DNA of 64,000 bases from Betaproteobacteria bacterium. Its GTDB lineage: Bacteria; Pseudomonadota; Gammaproteobacteria; Burkholderiales; Methylophilaceae. Location of the stretch: NCBI GenBank assembly GCA_016867975.1, contig VGIC01000001.1, positions 1 through 64,000 on the forward strand, written 5' to 3'. The position numbers and the translations under genes are program-made. Shown piece after piece: positions 45,022-55,283 of this stretch (position 1 is its first letter; the number at the start of each line of letters is the position of its first letter). A model generated the notes under the pieces. It saw only the letters and a list, made by a program, of their open reading frames with translations. It did no database searches and was not told where the DNA came from.

Positions 45022-48000
45022 TTAAGCTAAATTCGGCGCCAGCCAGCGTTCGAGATAGTCTTTTGGCACGGCTCTACGCTTTGCCATCTCTATCACCTGG
45101 TCTTCACCAATCTTATCCACGCTGAAATATTTACTTTCAGGATGTGCAAAATAAAAGCCTGAAACAGATGCGCCAGGAGACATGGCAAAAGACTCAGTCA
45201 GTTGCATGCCAATTACTTCAGCTTGCAACACCTTGAACATATCCAGCTTTACCGTGTGGTCTGGACAGGCTGGGTAGCCAGGCGCTGGGCGTATGCCTTG
45301 GTAATGCTCTTTAATCAGTGCTTCTTTGCTTAAATTCTCATCCGCGGCATAGCCCCAGAAATCAAGACGTACTCGTTCATGTAGGTATTCAGCAAAGGCT
45401 TCAGCCAACCTGTCAGCCAAGGCCTTGAGCATAATGCTACTGTAATCATCGTGCGCATCTTCGAATCGTTGCACATGTTTTTCGATGCCAAGCCCAGCAG
45501 TCACGGCAAATAGTCCGATGTAGTCCTGATGCCCCTTAGGTGCAATGAAATCTGCCAGGCACTGATTGGGACGCGCCAAACCGTCAATAATCGGTTTCTC
45601 GGTTTGCTGTCTCAGACCATACCAAGTGAAGACTGGGTTGCTACGTGATTCGTCCCAATAGATTTCAATGTCGTCATCATGTACTGAATTGGCCGGAAGT
45701 AAGGCCATCATACCATTGGCCGTGAGCCATCGCCCCTCGATGATTTTTTTCAGCATGGCTTGGGCATCATTAAACAACTTGGTGGCAGGTTCTCCCACTA
45801 CCTTGTCAGTTAAGATGGCTGGATAACTACCCGCTAGATCCCAGGTCTGGAAGAAAGGTGCCCAGTCGATGTATTGGGCGATGAGGCTCAAGTCAGCATT
45901 CTTAATCTCGCGTCGTCCGATGAATTTTGGTCTTACGGGAGTGTTCCTCCCTTCAAAAGAGAGTTGTGATTTGTTCTCCCTCGCCTGCTCGATCGTCAGC
46001 ATCGGCACACCTTTTTTATTGGCATGCTGATGACGCGCCTTTTCATAATCGGTCTGAATTCCGGCAATATAAGTGTCCTTGGTTTCAGGGGTCAGCAAGT
46101 TTTGCATAACCGTCACGGAGCGTGAAGCATCTGGAACATAGACGATAGGTCCGTCATAATGCGGTGCAATCTTCACTGCAGTATGTGCACGTGACGTGGT
46201 GGCGCCCCCGATCAGCAACGGCATTTTCAAGTTATGGAAGTAAGGGTCGCGCTGCATTTCTTTGGCGATGTGTGTCATTTCTTCCAGTGATGGCGTAATC
46301 AGGCCAGACAAGCCGATGATGTCCGCTTGCTCGGCTTTGGCCATGGCGAGAATCTCGCTGGCTGGGACCATGACTCCCATGTTCACCACTTCAAAGTTAT
46401 TACACTGAAGTACCACAGAGACGATGTTCTTGCCGATGTCGTGTACGTCTCCCTTGACAGTAGCGATGACCATTTTCCCTTTTGGTTTGGCGATGATACC
46501 GGTGCGTTTTTCTTCTTCAGCCTTTTCCGCTTCGATGTACGGAATCAGGTGGGCAACCGCTTGTTTCATCACGCGTGCGGATTTCACCACTTGCGGCAGG
46601 AACATCTTGCCTTGACCAAACAGGTCGCCCACTACATTCATGCCATCCATGAGCGGGCCTTCAATCACATGAATCGGGCGACCGCCACTGTCGGCGACTT
46701 TTTGACGAGCCTCTTCAGTGTCTTCAACGATAAATTCCGTAATGCCATGGACCATGGCATAACTCAAACGTTTTTCTACAGGCACCGGGGCATCTGGCGT
46801 ACCGCGCCATTCCAGTGTAACGGCTTCTTTCTTGCCGCCAGCCGTGAGTGTGCCGGCGATTTCAATCATGCGCTCGGTCGCGTCTTCCCTACGGTTCAGC
46901 ACCACATCTTCCACGCGCTCGCGTAGTTTTGCGGGAATATCATCATACACCCCCATCATGCCGGCATTGACGATACCCATAGTCATGCCGGCTTGGATAG
47001 CATGGTAGAGGAATACCGTGTGGATTGCCTCACGGGCAGGATCATTGCCCCTGAAACTGAAACTTACATTCGATACACCGCCAGAGATTTTGGCGTAGGG
47101 TAAATGTTCTTTGATCCAGCGAGTGGCATTGATAAAGTCCACCGCATAATTGTTGTGCTCTTCAATGCCGGTGGCAATGGCAAAAATATTGGGGTCGAAA
47201 ATAATATCTTCCGGTGGAAAACCAATTTTCCCCACCAACAAGTCATACGCCCGCTCACAAATCTCGATTTTTCGCTCATAAGTGTCGGCCTGGCCTCTTT
47301 CATCAAACGCCATTACGATGACAGCTGCGCCATAGCGCTTGCACAATCTAGCCTGACGCAGAAACTCAGCCTCACCCTCTTTCATGGAGATCGAGTTGAC
47401 GATAGCTTTTCCCTGCACGCATTTCAATCCAGCTTCAATCACGCTCCATTTTGACGAGTCAATCATGATGGGGACGCGAGCGATTTCCGGCTCAGAGGCC
47501 ACCAAGTTCAAAAAGTGCGTCATGGCTTTAATGGCATCCAGCATGCCTTCATCCATGTTGATATCGATCACCTGAGCGCCGTTTTCCACTTGCTGGCGCG
47601 CAACAGATAGCGCCTCATCATATTGTTCATTGATGATCATGCGGGCAAAGGCCTTAGACCCTGTCACATTGGTACGTTCGCCCACGTTGACAAACAAAGA
47701 GTCATCATCCACCACAAATGGCTCTAAACCAGAAAGTTTGAGCGTGCGTGCTTGGCTGGGTACGACGCGTGGCGGGATATCTTTAATTTGATTGTAAATG
47801 GCTTGAATGTGCGGAGGAGTAGTGCCGCAACAACCACCGGCCATATTCAGAAAACCACTTTGGGCAAATTCTTTGACCAGGCTGGAAGTCACTTCTGGGG
47901 TTTCATCAAACCCGGTATCACTCATCGGATTAGGCAAACCTGCATTTGGGTAGATGCAGATGAAAGTGTCCGCGATAGATGAAATCTCTTCAACGTAAGG

Positions 48001-48795
48001 ACGCATCAGGGTTGCGCCCAGTGCACAATTTAGTCCGATGGTAAGCGGTTGGGCGTGACGTACGGAGTGCCAAAATGCAGTGACTGTTTGACCGGACAGG
48101 ATACGCCCAGAAGCATCCGTGACGGTGCCTGAGATCATGATGGGGTAAGTTCGACCCAGCTCATCAAATAGGCTGTCAATCGCAAATAACGCGGCTTTAC
48201 AATTGAGTGTATCGAAGATGGTTTCCACCATCAGGATGTCAGACCCTCCTTTGACCAATGCACGGGCTTGCTCTAAGTAAGCGATCACTAACTGATCAAA
48301 ATCCACATTGCGCGCAGCCGGGTTGTTTACGTCTGGAGAGATCGAAGCGGTCTTAGGGGTGGGGCCTAGGGTGCCTGCCACAAAGCGCGGTTTGTCGGGT
48401 GTGCTGAATTTCGCACAGGCTGCTTTAGCGAGTTTGGCAGACTCAACGTTCATCTCAACCACTAGATGCGCCATGTGATAATCTTCTTGGGCTACACTGG
48501 TTGCACCAAAAGTGTTGGTTTCAATAATGTCAGCGCCAGCGGCGAGATATTGCTCGTGAATCTCCTGAATAATGTGAGGTTGCGTTAAGGTTAACAACTC
48601 GTTATTGCCCTTGACGAACAGCTCGCGCTCCCCTGCGGGAGCTTTGAAATCGGCAAAACGTTCACCACGGTATTCAGCCTCTGTCAGCTTGTACTGTTGG
48701 ATCATGGTTCCCATGGCGCCATCTAAGATCATGATGCGCTTAGCAAGCAACTCCCTCAGAAGTTTTTCGGTGGTTGAGATGTTTTTCTTTCTCAT
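45022..48795 (-). CDS. metH: Cobalamin-dependent methionine synthase
   Basis: MetH transfers the methyl of 5-methyl-THF to homocysteine through methylcobalamin. The full-length protein of 1257 residues has the homocysteine-binding domain with zinc ligands (GLNCALG and [10 protein letters not shown]), the folate domain ([14 protein letters not shown]), the cobalamin cap and binding domain ([10 protein letters not shown] with the axial His), and the AdoMet reactivation domain ([12 protein letters not shown]). No cobalamin or SAM riboswitch was seen in the short leader. Confidence 0.97.
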   Translation of the reverse strand: MRKKNISTTEKLLRELLAKRIMILDGAMGTMIQQYKLTEAEYRGERFADFKAPAGERELFVKGNNELLTLTQPHIIQEIHEQYLAAGADIIETNTFGATSVAQEDYHMAHLVVEMNVESAKLAKAACAKFSTPDKPRFVAGTLGPTPKTASISPDVNNPAARNVDFDQLVIAYLEQARALVKGGSDILMVETIFDTLNCKAALFAIDSLFDELGRTYPIMISGTVTDASGRILSGQTVTAFWHSVRHAQPLTIGLNCALGATLMRPYVEEISSIADTFICIYPNAGLPNPMSDTGFDETPEVTSSLVKEFAQSGFLNMAGGCCGTTPPHIQAIYNQIKDIPPRVVPSQARTLKLSGLEPFVVDDDSLFVNVGERTNVTGSKAFARMIINEQYDEALSVARQQVENGAQVIDINMDEGMLDAIKAMTHFLNLVASEPEIARVPIMIDSSKWSVIEAGLKCVQGKAIVNSISMKEGEAEFLRQARLCKRYGAAVIVMAFDERGQADTYERKIEICERAYDLLVGKIGFPPEDIIFDPNIFAIATGIEEHNNYAVDFINATRWIKEHLPYAKISGGVSNVSFSFRGNDPAREAIHTVFLYHAIQAGMTMGIVNAGMMGVYDDIPAKLRERVEDVVLNRREDATERMIEIAGTLTAGGKKEAVTLEWRGTPDAPVPVEKRLSYAMVHGITEFIVEDTEEARQKVADSGGRPIHVIEGPLMDGMNVVGDLFGQGKMFLPQVVKSARVMKQAVAHLIPYIEAEKAEEEKRTGIIAKPKGKMVIATVKGDVHDIGKNIVSVVLQCNNFEVVNMGVMVPASEILAMAKAEQADIIGLSGLITPSLEEMTHIAKEMQRDPYFHNLKMPLLIGGATTSRAHTAVKIAPHYDGPIVYVPDASRSVTVMQNLLTPETKDTYIAGIQTDYEKARHQHANKKGVPMLTIEQARENKSQLSFEGRNTPVRPKFIGRREIKNADLSLIAQYIDWAPFFQTWDLAGSYPAILTDKVVGEPATKLFNDAQAMLKKIIEGRWLTANGMMALLPANSVHDDDIEIYWDESRSNPVFTWYGLRQQTEKPIIDGLARPNQCLADFIAPKGHQDYIGLFAVTAGLGIEKHVQRFEDAHDDYSSIMLKALADRLAEAFAEYLHERVRLDFWGYAADENLSKEALIKEHYQGIRPAPGYPACPDHTVKLDMFKVLQAEVIGMQLTESFAMSPGASVSGFYFAHPESKYFSVDKIGEDQVIEMAKRRAVPKDYLERWLAPNLA

Positions 48796-48857
48796 GGGTA
48801 ATGTGGCAAAAGGAAATTAAGTTTAGGGTGAGATTATATCACTTGCAGCAACGACGC

Positions 48858-50195
48858 TTAGAGAGCTGAAATCAGCATGCCCAGCAAGCCGCAACTGAAG
48901 ATGACGCCTACCACGTTGACTTTAAAGTGTAGTAAGGCAATCATGGCGGCAAAGCTTAATCCCATCGCTACTACATCCCATGTGCCGGAAAAGCCCTGTG
49001 CCCAGAATACGTGGCAAGCAAAGAACAAAGCCAGATTAAGAATCACACCAACCACCGCAGCGGTAATGGCACTTAAAGGCGCCGTCAGCTTGAGGTTGCC
49101 ATGTGTGGTTTCAACGATGGGTCCGCCTAGCAGGATGAAGATAAAGCTGGGCAAAAACGTGAAAAAAGTCACAATGGCAGCTGCAGTGGTAGCTGAAGCT
49201 AATTGTGCGTCAGCACCCAGCATTTCATGCGCCCAGCCGCCAACAAAACCAACAAACGTCACGACCATAATCAAAGGGCCCGGCGTGGTTTCGCCTAGGG
49301 CTAGTCCATCCATCATTTGTATGGAAGTCAGCCAGTGGTAATGTTCTACAGCTCCCTGATAAACATAGGGTAGCACCGCATAAGCACCGCCAAAGGTCAG
49401 CAATGCCGACTTGGTAAAGAACCAGCCCATTTGCGTGAAGCCGCCGCTCCAGCCGTATTGCATCATGAGTAGCAACATGGCGCCTAACCATATCAATAGA
49501 CCTGATAATCCAACCAAAGCGAGTTTGCGCCAACTAAAAAGCGCGTGTGCCGGCGTTGGTGTGTCATCATCAATGAGCGCAGCGCCATAGTCTTGATGGG
49601 AGCTAGCGTGCCTGCCATTGACTTTAAAGTATTTCGGTGCGAAGCGGCTACCTAAATAACCTGAGATGCCTGCCCCGATAATAATGAATGGAAACGGTAG
49701 CTTAAAGAAGAAGATTGAAACGAATGCCAAGGCGGCAATCGACCACATCACGCCATTTTTTAAAGCTTTGGTTCCGATGCGATACGCGGCAAATAATACG
49801 ATGGCAACAACGGCAGGCTTAATACCATATAACGCGCCAGCAACTACAGGTATGGTGCCATACACCATATAGGCCCAAGCGAGGCCAGTAATGATGAGAA
49901 ATGCCGGCAACATAAACAGCACCCCCGCCATTATGCCACCCCAAGTGTGATGCATAAGCCAGCCAATGTAAGTGGCAAGCTGTTGCGCTTCGGGTCCAGG
50001 TAATACCATGCAATAATTCAGCGCATGTAAGAAGCGATTTTCAGAAATCCAACGTTTCTTTTCTACCAGATCGTGATGCATGATGGCAATTTGTCCCGTA
50101 GGTCCACCAAAGCTGATAAAGCCGAGTTTGAGCCAATATCTAAATGCTTGGCCCAATGTTACAGGTGCTGGAATGAGGCTTTTATCCAGCGACAT
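48858..50195 (-). CDS. chrA: Chromate transporter, long-chain ChrA
   Basis: This 445-residue membrane protein has two homologous CHR halves: RYWLKLGFISFGGPTGQIAIMH (about 15-36) and FTKSALLTFGGAYAVLPYV (about 268-286), with about ten to twelve helices. It exports chromate (and may carry sulfate-like anions). The start overlaps the comM stop by one base, so it is co-transcribed with an unrelated gene. Confidence 0.92.
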   Translation of the reverse strand: MSLDKSLIPAPVTLGQAFRYWLKLGFISFGGPTGQIAIMHHDLVEKKRWISENRFLHALNYCMVLPGPEAQQLATYIGWLMHHTWGGIMAGVLFMLPAFLIITGLAWAYMVYGTIPVVAGALYGIKPAVVAIVLFAAYRIGTKALKNGVMWSIAALAFVSIFFFKLPFPFIIIGAGISGYLGSRFAPKYFKVNGRHASSHQDYGAALIDDDTPTPAHALFSWRKLALVGLSGLLIWLGAMLLLMMQYGWSGGFTQMGWFFTKSALLTFGGAYAVLPYVYQGAVEHYHWLTSIQMMDGLALGETTPGPLIMVVTFVGFVGGWAHEMLGADAQLASATTAAAIVTFFTFLPSFIFILLGGPIVETTHGNLKLTAPLSAITAAVVGVILNLALFFACHVFWAQGFSGTWDVVAMGLSFAAMIALLHFKVNVVGVIFSCGLLGMLISAL

Positions 50196-51718
50196 TAAGC
50201 CTCATGCCTTCTAAATTGAATCGCTTCAGCGATATGTGCCGGCTGTACGTCTCTGGATCCTGCTAAATCTGCAATCGTGCGGGCTACTTTTAAAATACGG
50301 TGATAAGCCCGGGCAGACAAGTTCAACCGTGCAATCGCGGTTTTTAGTAGAGCCAAGCCTGCCTCATCAGGCTGGCAATAAATGTCTATATCTTTGCTAC
50401 CGAGTAGATTGTTCGGCTTGCCCTGACGCGTAAGCTGTAGCTCTCTCGCCTTTTCCACCCTTGCCCTGATAGATTCCGAGCATTCACCTTCGGCCACATT
50501 GGTGAGCTCATCTTCTTTAAGTGCTGGGACTTCAATGTGCAAATCGATGCGGTCTAACAATGGCCCTGAAATCTTGGCGCGATAGCGTGACACCTGATCT
50601 GGTGTGCAACGACACTTATTATTGTGGTGGCCTAAATAACCGCATGGGCATGGGTTCATCGCGGCAATCAGCTGGAATTGCGCTGGAAAATCTGCCTGAC
50701 GCGCTGCGCGAGAAATGGTGATGTGTCCGCTTTCTAGTGGCTCACGCAACACTTCAAGCACCTTGCGGTCAAATTCAGGCAACTCGTCGAGGAACAGCAC
50801 GCCGTGATGTGCCAGAGAAATCTCACCAGGGCGAGGCACACCGCCGCCGCCAACCAGTGCCACGCCCGATGAGGTATGATGCGGTGCGCGATAGGGTCTG
50901 CGTTTCCAGTTTTCTAGCTTGTAGCTACCATTGAGCGATTGAATCGCAGCTGCTTCCAACGCTTCATCATCGGTCATGCTGGGCAAGATACCTGCAAAAC
51001 GGCTTGCCAGCATGCTCTTGCCCGTGCCCGGTGGACCGCTCATCAGGATGCTGTGACCGCCCGCTGCAGCAATTTCTAAAGCGCGTTTTGGCATACTTTG
51101 CGCTTTAACATCACTAAAATCCGGATAAGTAATTTCTGTGATATTTTCGGTTGTTTCCAGCTGAGTTAAGGTCGTGCGACCACTCAAATGCGCGCAAACT
51201 TCAAGTAATGATTTTGCCGGATAGATGATTGCATCTCGCACTAAAGACGCTTCTGATGCACTCATTTGGGGCAGAATAAAAGCCCGTTTTTGTGCATCCG
51301 AGGCTAAGAGCGGGTCATTTTGGTCGTGCACCATGCTGGAAGTCATTGCCAGCGCACCTCGTATTGGGCGTAACTCACCCGTTAACGCCAGCTCACCCGC
51401 AAATTCGTAACGGGATAAAGACTCGGAAGGAATCTGACCGGAAGCGGCTAAAATTCCCAAAGCGATAGGCAGATCGTAGCGTCCACTTTCTTTTGGCAGG
51501 TCTACCGGTGCTAGATTGACCGTAATGCGGCGCGCCGGGAATTCGAATTGAGCAGTGAGTAAGGCGGCACGCACGCGATCCTTACTCTCCTTGACCTCCG
51601 CCTCTGGCAGACCCACGATTTGGAAGCTTGGCAGCCCATTGGCCAAATGCACCTCCACCACTACTTCAGGTGCGTCCATTCCGCTCAAAGCGCGGCTATA
51701 AAGCACTGCCAAACTCAT
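50195..51718 (-). CDS. comM: YifB/ComM magnesium-chelatase-like AAA+ ATPase
   Basis: ComM is a hexameric branch-migration helicase that aids integration during natural transformation. The 507-residue protein has a Lon-like N-terminal domain (LPSFQIVGLPEAEVKESKDRV), Walker A GPPGTGKS at 228-235, HHTSSGVALVGGG, Walker B LFLDELPEF, a zinc-like CPCGYLGHHNNKC cluster, and the Mg-chelatase C-terminal domain. ubiK lies ten bases upstream. Confidence 0.94.
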   Translation of the reverse strand: MSLAVLYSRALSGMDAPEVVVEVHLANGLPSFQIVGLPEAEVKESKDRVRAALLTAQFEFPARRITVNLAPVDLPKESGRYDLPIALGILAASGQIPSESLSRYEFAGELALTGELRPIRGALAMTSSMVHDQNDPLLASDAQKRAFILPQMSASEASLVRDAIIYPAKSLLEVCAHLSGRTTLTQLETTENITEITYPDFSDVKAQSMPKRALEIAAAGGHSILMSGPPGTGKSMLASRFAGILPSMTDDEALEAAAIQSLNGSYKLENWKRRPYRAPHHTSSGVALVGGGGVPRPGEISLAHHGVLFLDELPEFDRKVLEVLREPLESGHITISRAARQADFPAQFQLIAAMNPCPCGYLGHHNNKCRCTPDQVSRYRAKISGPLLDRIDLHIEVPALKEDELTNVAEGECSESIRARVEKARELQLTRQGKPNNLLGSKDIDIYCQPDEAGLALLKTAIARLNLSARAYHRILKVARTIADLAGSRDVQPAHIAEAIQFRRHEA

Positions 51719-51728
51719 ATAAACGGCC

Positions 51729-51968
51729 TTAGGGTTTATGCTGCGCTTCTAGTTCAGCAAGCTTTGCTTCAAGCATTTCAAGCTTTTTACGCGTATTGCG
51801 CAACACTTCTGCCTGCACATCAAATTCTTCGCGTGTAACAAGCTCCATTTTGGTGAATACGCCCTTTAATAGTGCATTGAGGTTTTTTTCCACCTCACCA
51901 AGAGGTGATGAATCAACTATCTCTTTGATTTTAATAGAAATGTCATTTAATTTGGTTGTGCTTAACAT
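51729..51968 (-). CDS. ubiK: UbiK-family ubiquinone biosynthesis accessory factor
   Basis: The 79-residue BMFP-domain protein has an N-terminal amphipathic region and C-terminal coiled coil (TREEFDVQAEVLRNTRKKLEMLEAKLAELE, written here in part: FDVQAEVLRNTRKKLEML). UbiK helps the UbiI-UbiH-UbiF complexes in aerobic ubiquinone synthesis with UbiJ. It precedes comM, an arrangement seen in many proteobacteria. Confidence 0.88.
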   Translation of the reverse strand: MLSTTKLNDISIKIKEIVDSSPLGEVEKNLNALLKGVFTKMELVTREEFDVQAEVLRNTRKKLEMLEAKLAELEAQHKP

Positions 51969-52078
51969 GGGCAGTTCCTTGAAGATTTAGATGAAGTTTA
52001 TCAGATAATGGGCACAGTGATAAAAAGAATGCGTAAACAATTTTTTGCTATCTTATTGATTGTAAACAACTTTAATTC

Positions 52079-52094
52079 TGGCACGATGCTTGCT
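52079..52094 (+). promoter_or_regulatory. Sigma-54 promoter of torF-glnK-amtB
   Basis: TGGCACGATGCTTGCT matches the -24/-12 consensus TGGCAC-N5-TTGCW exactly. It lies 56 bases ahead of the torF start and heads a nitrogen-regulated operon, as expected for NtrC control. No clear pair of NtrC sites was found upstream; an A+T-rich stretch at 52040-52075 could bind IHF. Confidence 0.9.
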
Positions 52095-52149
52095 TAAACA
52101 CTTGTGTGTAATATTTGTTTAATTTTCATCTTTATCAAGGAGTTAAAAC

Positions 52150-53082
52150 ATGCGTAAATCATTATTATCGCTTGCAGTATTAAGTGCACTGGCAATTTCG
52201 TCAGTATCATTCGCTGAAGAGGCAGCGCCAGCTGCTGCACCTGCAGCGGCAGCTGAACCAGCATCACCATGGACCGCAACAGCTAATATTGGTTTTGTTT
52301 CAGATTACTACTTCCGTGGTCTTTCACAAAGCTGGCATAAACCAGCCGTACAAGGCGGTTTTGATATTAGCCACTCTAGCGGCTTTTATGCAGGCGTTTG
52401 GGGCTCTAACGTATCACCAAACACTTATCCTGATGCTAGCGTAGAAATTGACTTGTACGCAGGCTACAACGGCACTACACCGATTGAGGGTTTGGGCTGG
52501 ACAACAGGTATTTATACTTATTGGTATCCAGGTGGTGATTGGGATAAATATAACTATTTAGGTGTACCCAATCAAACGCCGGATGGTGGCAGCTGGAATA
52601 CTCAAGAGTTGAATGCCGGCCTTTCTTACAAATGGTTGAGTGCTAAAGTTTCTTACACCCTAAGTGACTGGTTTGGTGCTGAGAAAAAAACTGGCTGGAG
52701 TGACGATACCAAAGGCTCTACCTACATTGAGTTGAATGCGGCTTATCCATTGCCATGGTGGGGTTTAACTTTGATTGGTCACGTTGGTCGCATGAATGTG
52801 TCTGGCAAGTTAAATACTGCTTTTGTATCTAGCAGCGGTCAACTGCCTTCAGCCACTACCGAAAGCATAAATCCAGACTACACCGATTGGAAAATCGGCT
52901 TAAGTAAGTCTTTCAGCATTGCTAAATCTGAAGGTTGGAACGCTGGTATCTACTGGGTTGATAGCACTAACAACTCTTACTGGAGCGACAAAGGTTACGG
53001 TGGCTCAAGCTTTAACGGCAGCGCCGAAACTAAAAATCTGAACGATGGCCGTGCTGTTATTACCGTCGGTCGCACGTTCTAA
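52150..53082 (+). CDS. TorF-family putative porin
   Basis: The 310-residue outer-membrane protein has a signal peptide (about 1-22, ending SVSFA), a short Ala/Pro/Glu-rich mature N terminus, and then the family signature WTATANIGFVSDYYFRGLSQS (split: about 41-61). Alternating beta-strands follow, ending in a C-terminal Phe (VITVGRTF). The family (TIGR02001) is often found upstream of glnK-amtB, so a role in uptake of a nitrogen compound is inferred. RBS AAGGAG precedes ATG. Confidence 0.9.
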   Translation: MRKSLLSLAVLSALAISSVSFAEEAAPAAAPAAAAEPASPWTATANIGFVSDYYFRGLSQSWHKPAVQGGFDISHSSGFYAGVWGSNVSPNTYPDASVEIDLYAGYNGTTPIEGLGWTTGIYTYWYPGGDWDKYNYLGVPNQTPDGGSWNTQELNAGLSYKWLSAKVSYTLSDWFGAEKKTGWSDDTKGSTYIELNAAYPLPWWGLTLIGHVGRMNVSGKLNTAFVSSSGQLPSATTESINPDYTDWKIGLSKSFSIAKSEGWNAGIYWVDSTNNSYWSDKGYGGSSFNGSAETKNLNDGRAVITVGRTF

Positions 53083-53098
53083 TTACCCACGAATCGAC

Positions 53099-53116
53099 GA
53101 CGGGCTTCAGCCCGTC
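53099..53116 (+). promoter_or_regulatory. Intercistronic hairpin between torF and glnK
   Basis: GACGGGC TTCA GCCCGTC is a perfect seven-base stem without a T run. It may protect or partly terminate the upstream message, setting the ratio of porin to GlnK/AmtB. Confidence 0.6.
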
Positions 53117-53135
53117 ACGATTCACAAATGTCTAG

Positions 53136-53483
<348 letters not shown>

Positions 53484-53493
53484 GGGGATCATC

Positions 53494-54999
53494 ATGAAAA
53501 ATTTACTTTCGATGTTAGCTTTAGTCGCAAGTTTAGGCTTGGGCTTTACTGCAAACACATACGCTGAAGAAGCTGCTCCTGCTGCAGAAGCAGCTGCTGC
53601 AGTAGTAGCACCTGAGGCTACCGCAGTAGAAGCAGCACCTGCTGCGGCTCCGGCTGAAGCAGCCCCCGCTGCTGCAGCTGCACCAACGCCATCAGCCAAT
53701 AAAGGCGATACCGCTTGGATGCTCGTTGCTACCGTGCTAGTCACTTTAATGGTGATACCTGGTTTGGCTCTGTTTTATGGTGGTTTGGTACGCCAAAAAA
53801 ACATGCTTTCCGTACTCATGCAAGTATTTATGATTTTCTCTTTGATGGGAGTCTTGTGGGCAATCTATGGCTACAGCATTGCATTTACTGGCGGCAGTCC
53901 ATTCTTTGGTGGTTTAAGTAAAGCATTTTTGGCTGGCGTGACCCCTGAGTCATTGGGAGCAACTTTCAGCAAGGGTGTTTACATCCCTGAACTGATTTTT
54001 ATTGCCTTCCAACTGACGTTTGCTGCGATTACACCAGCACTGATTGTGGGTGCATTTGCAGAACGTATGAAGTTCTCTGCCATTCTGGTTTTCATGGTGT
54101 TGTGGTTCACATTTGCGTACTTGCCATTGGCACACATGGTTTGGTACTGGGATGGTCCTGATGCCATTACTGATGCCGCTTCACTTGAGACTGTTGTGGC
54201 TAACGCAGGTTGGTTATGGGCGAAAGGTGCTCTAGACTTTGCAGGCGGCACTGTAGTACACATCAACGCAGGTGTGGCAGGTTTAGTTGGTGCAATCATG
54301 GTGGGCAAACGTATTGGTTACGGTAAAGAAGCCATGGCGCCTCATAGCCTGACTTTAACTATGGTTGGTGCAGCTTTACTGTGGGTGGGCTGGTTTGGTT
54401 TCAACGCCGGTTCCAATCTAGAAGCAAATGGCTACGCTGCATTGGCTCTGGTAAACACCATGATTGCAACTGGTGCAGCCACTTTATCATGGGCATTCTC
54501 TGAGTGTATCCTAAAAGGCAAACCCTCTATGTTGGGAGCTGTGTCAGGTGCCGTTGCAGGCTTGGTTGCAATCACTCCAGCTTGTGGTTTTGTAGGCCCA
54601 ATGGGTGCCATTATCATCGGCTTGCTGGTTTCACCAATCTGCTACTTCATGGTGGCAAAAGTGAAATACATGTTTGGTTACGATGATGCCCTGGATGTAT
54701 TCGGCATTCATGCCATCGGCGGGGTGTTCGGTGCTTTAGCTACGGGTGTGTTTGTAAACCCAGCTTTGGGCGGTGCAGGTGTGGTTGATTATGTGGCAAA
54801 CGGTGTTGCTGCATATGACTTTGGCACACAAATGACTGCTCAGGTTTATGCTGTAGGTACTGCAATCGTGTTGTCAGCAGTGGTCTCATTCATTGCCTTC
54901 AAGATTGTAGATGTGTTGATCGGTCTACGTGTCAGCGAAGAATCCGAGCGCGAAGGCTTAGATACGACAGAACACGGTGGGCGCGCATACCACAACTAA
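53494..54999 (+). CDS. amtB: Ammonium transporter
   Basis: This Amt channel has 501 residues from the ATG at 53494 (AAGGGG upstream). It starts with a signal peptide, then an unusually long Ala/Pro/Glu-rich segment (about 24-72) before the first core helix (DTAWMLVATVLVTLMVIPG). Conserved pore features are GGLVRQKNMLSVLMQ, DFAGGTVVHINAG (first twin His), and FGIHAIGGVFGAL (second His). The C-terminal tail VGLRVSEE-like GLRVSEESEREGLD binds GlnK. Confidence 0.96.
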   Translation: MKNLLSMLALVASLGLGFTANTYAEEAAPAAEAAAAVVAPEATAVEAAPAAAPAEAAPAAAAAPTPSANKGDTAWMLVATVLVTLMVIPGLALFYGGLVRQKNMLSVLMQVFMIFSLMGVLWAIYGYSIAFTGGSPFFGGLSKAFLAGVTPESLGATFSKGVYIPELIFIAFQLTFAAITPALIVGAFAERMKFSAILVFMVLWFTFAYLPLAHMVWYWDGPDAITDAASLETVVANAGWLWAKGALDFAGGTVVHINAGVAGLVGAIMVGKRIGYGKEAMAPHSLTLTMVGAALLWVGWFGFNAGSNLEANGYAALALVNTMIATGAATLSWAFSECILKGKPSMLGAVSGAVAGLVAITPACGFVGPMGAIIIGLLVSPICYFMVAKVKYMFGYDDALDVFGIHAIGGVFGALATGVFVNPALGGAGVVDYVANGVAAYDFGTQMTAQVYAVGTAIVLSAVVSFIAFKIVDVLIGLRVSEESEREGLDTTEHGGRAYHN

Positions 55000-55015
55000 G
55001 TGGATGTCGATAGAC

Positions 55016-55040
55016 AAAAGGGCGCTTCGGCGCCCTTTTT
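55016..55040 (+). terminator. Terminator of the glnK-amtB operon
   Basis: GGGCGC TTCG GCGCCC with a UUCG-type loop is followed by five Ts, 16 bases after the amtB stop. Confidence 0.92.
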
Positions 55041-55146
55041 AATTGGCATGACATTTTGATAACATGGGCAAAAATAAGATGTCCTTTATTTGAGACCTTT
55101 GCATGAATCAAAAATCTGGGGGATTTTCGTTAAAACTACCAAAAAC

Positions 55147-55174
55147 CGTCATTCCAGCCTACGCTGGAATGACG
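55147..55174. repeat. Perfect palindromic repeat unit
   Basis: CGTCATTCCAGC and GCTGGAATGACG form a perfect 12-base stem around CTAC. This is of the widespread GTCATTCC-type intergenic palindromes. Just upstream (55092-55105) lies GAGACCTTTGCATG, which resembles ends of some IS5-family elements. Confidence 0.7.
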
Positions 55175-55283
55175 AAATTTGTTACGTTAGCGCACCTGCC
55201 TCACACAAAAGTCTCTTATTTAAGCAAAGTCATAGCAAGCCAAAATAAAGATACAATACGCCTTTACCAATTGAGATGGATAC

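Noticed and set aside
45927-47575. Plus-strand reading frames inside metH (including one of 199 codons)
   Set aside because: They lie opposite a fully conserved metH and show no family similarity, so they are antisense shadows.
48796-48857. Cobalamin or SAM riboswitch before metH
   Set aside because: The leader to the next gene is too short and lacks the B12-box; the metH start is preceded by a simple A-rich sequence.
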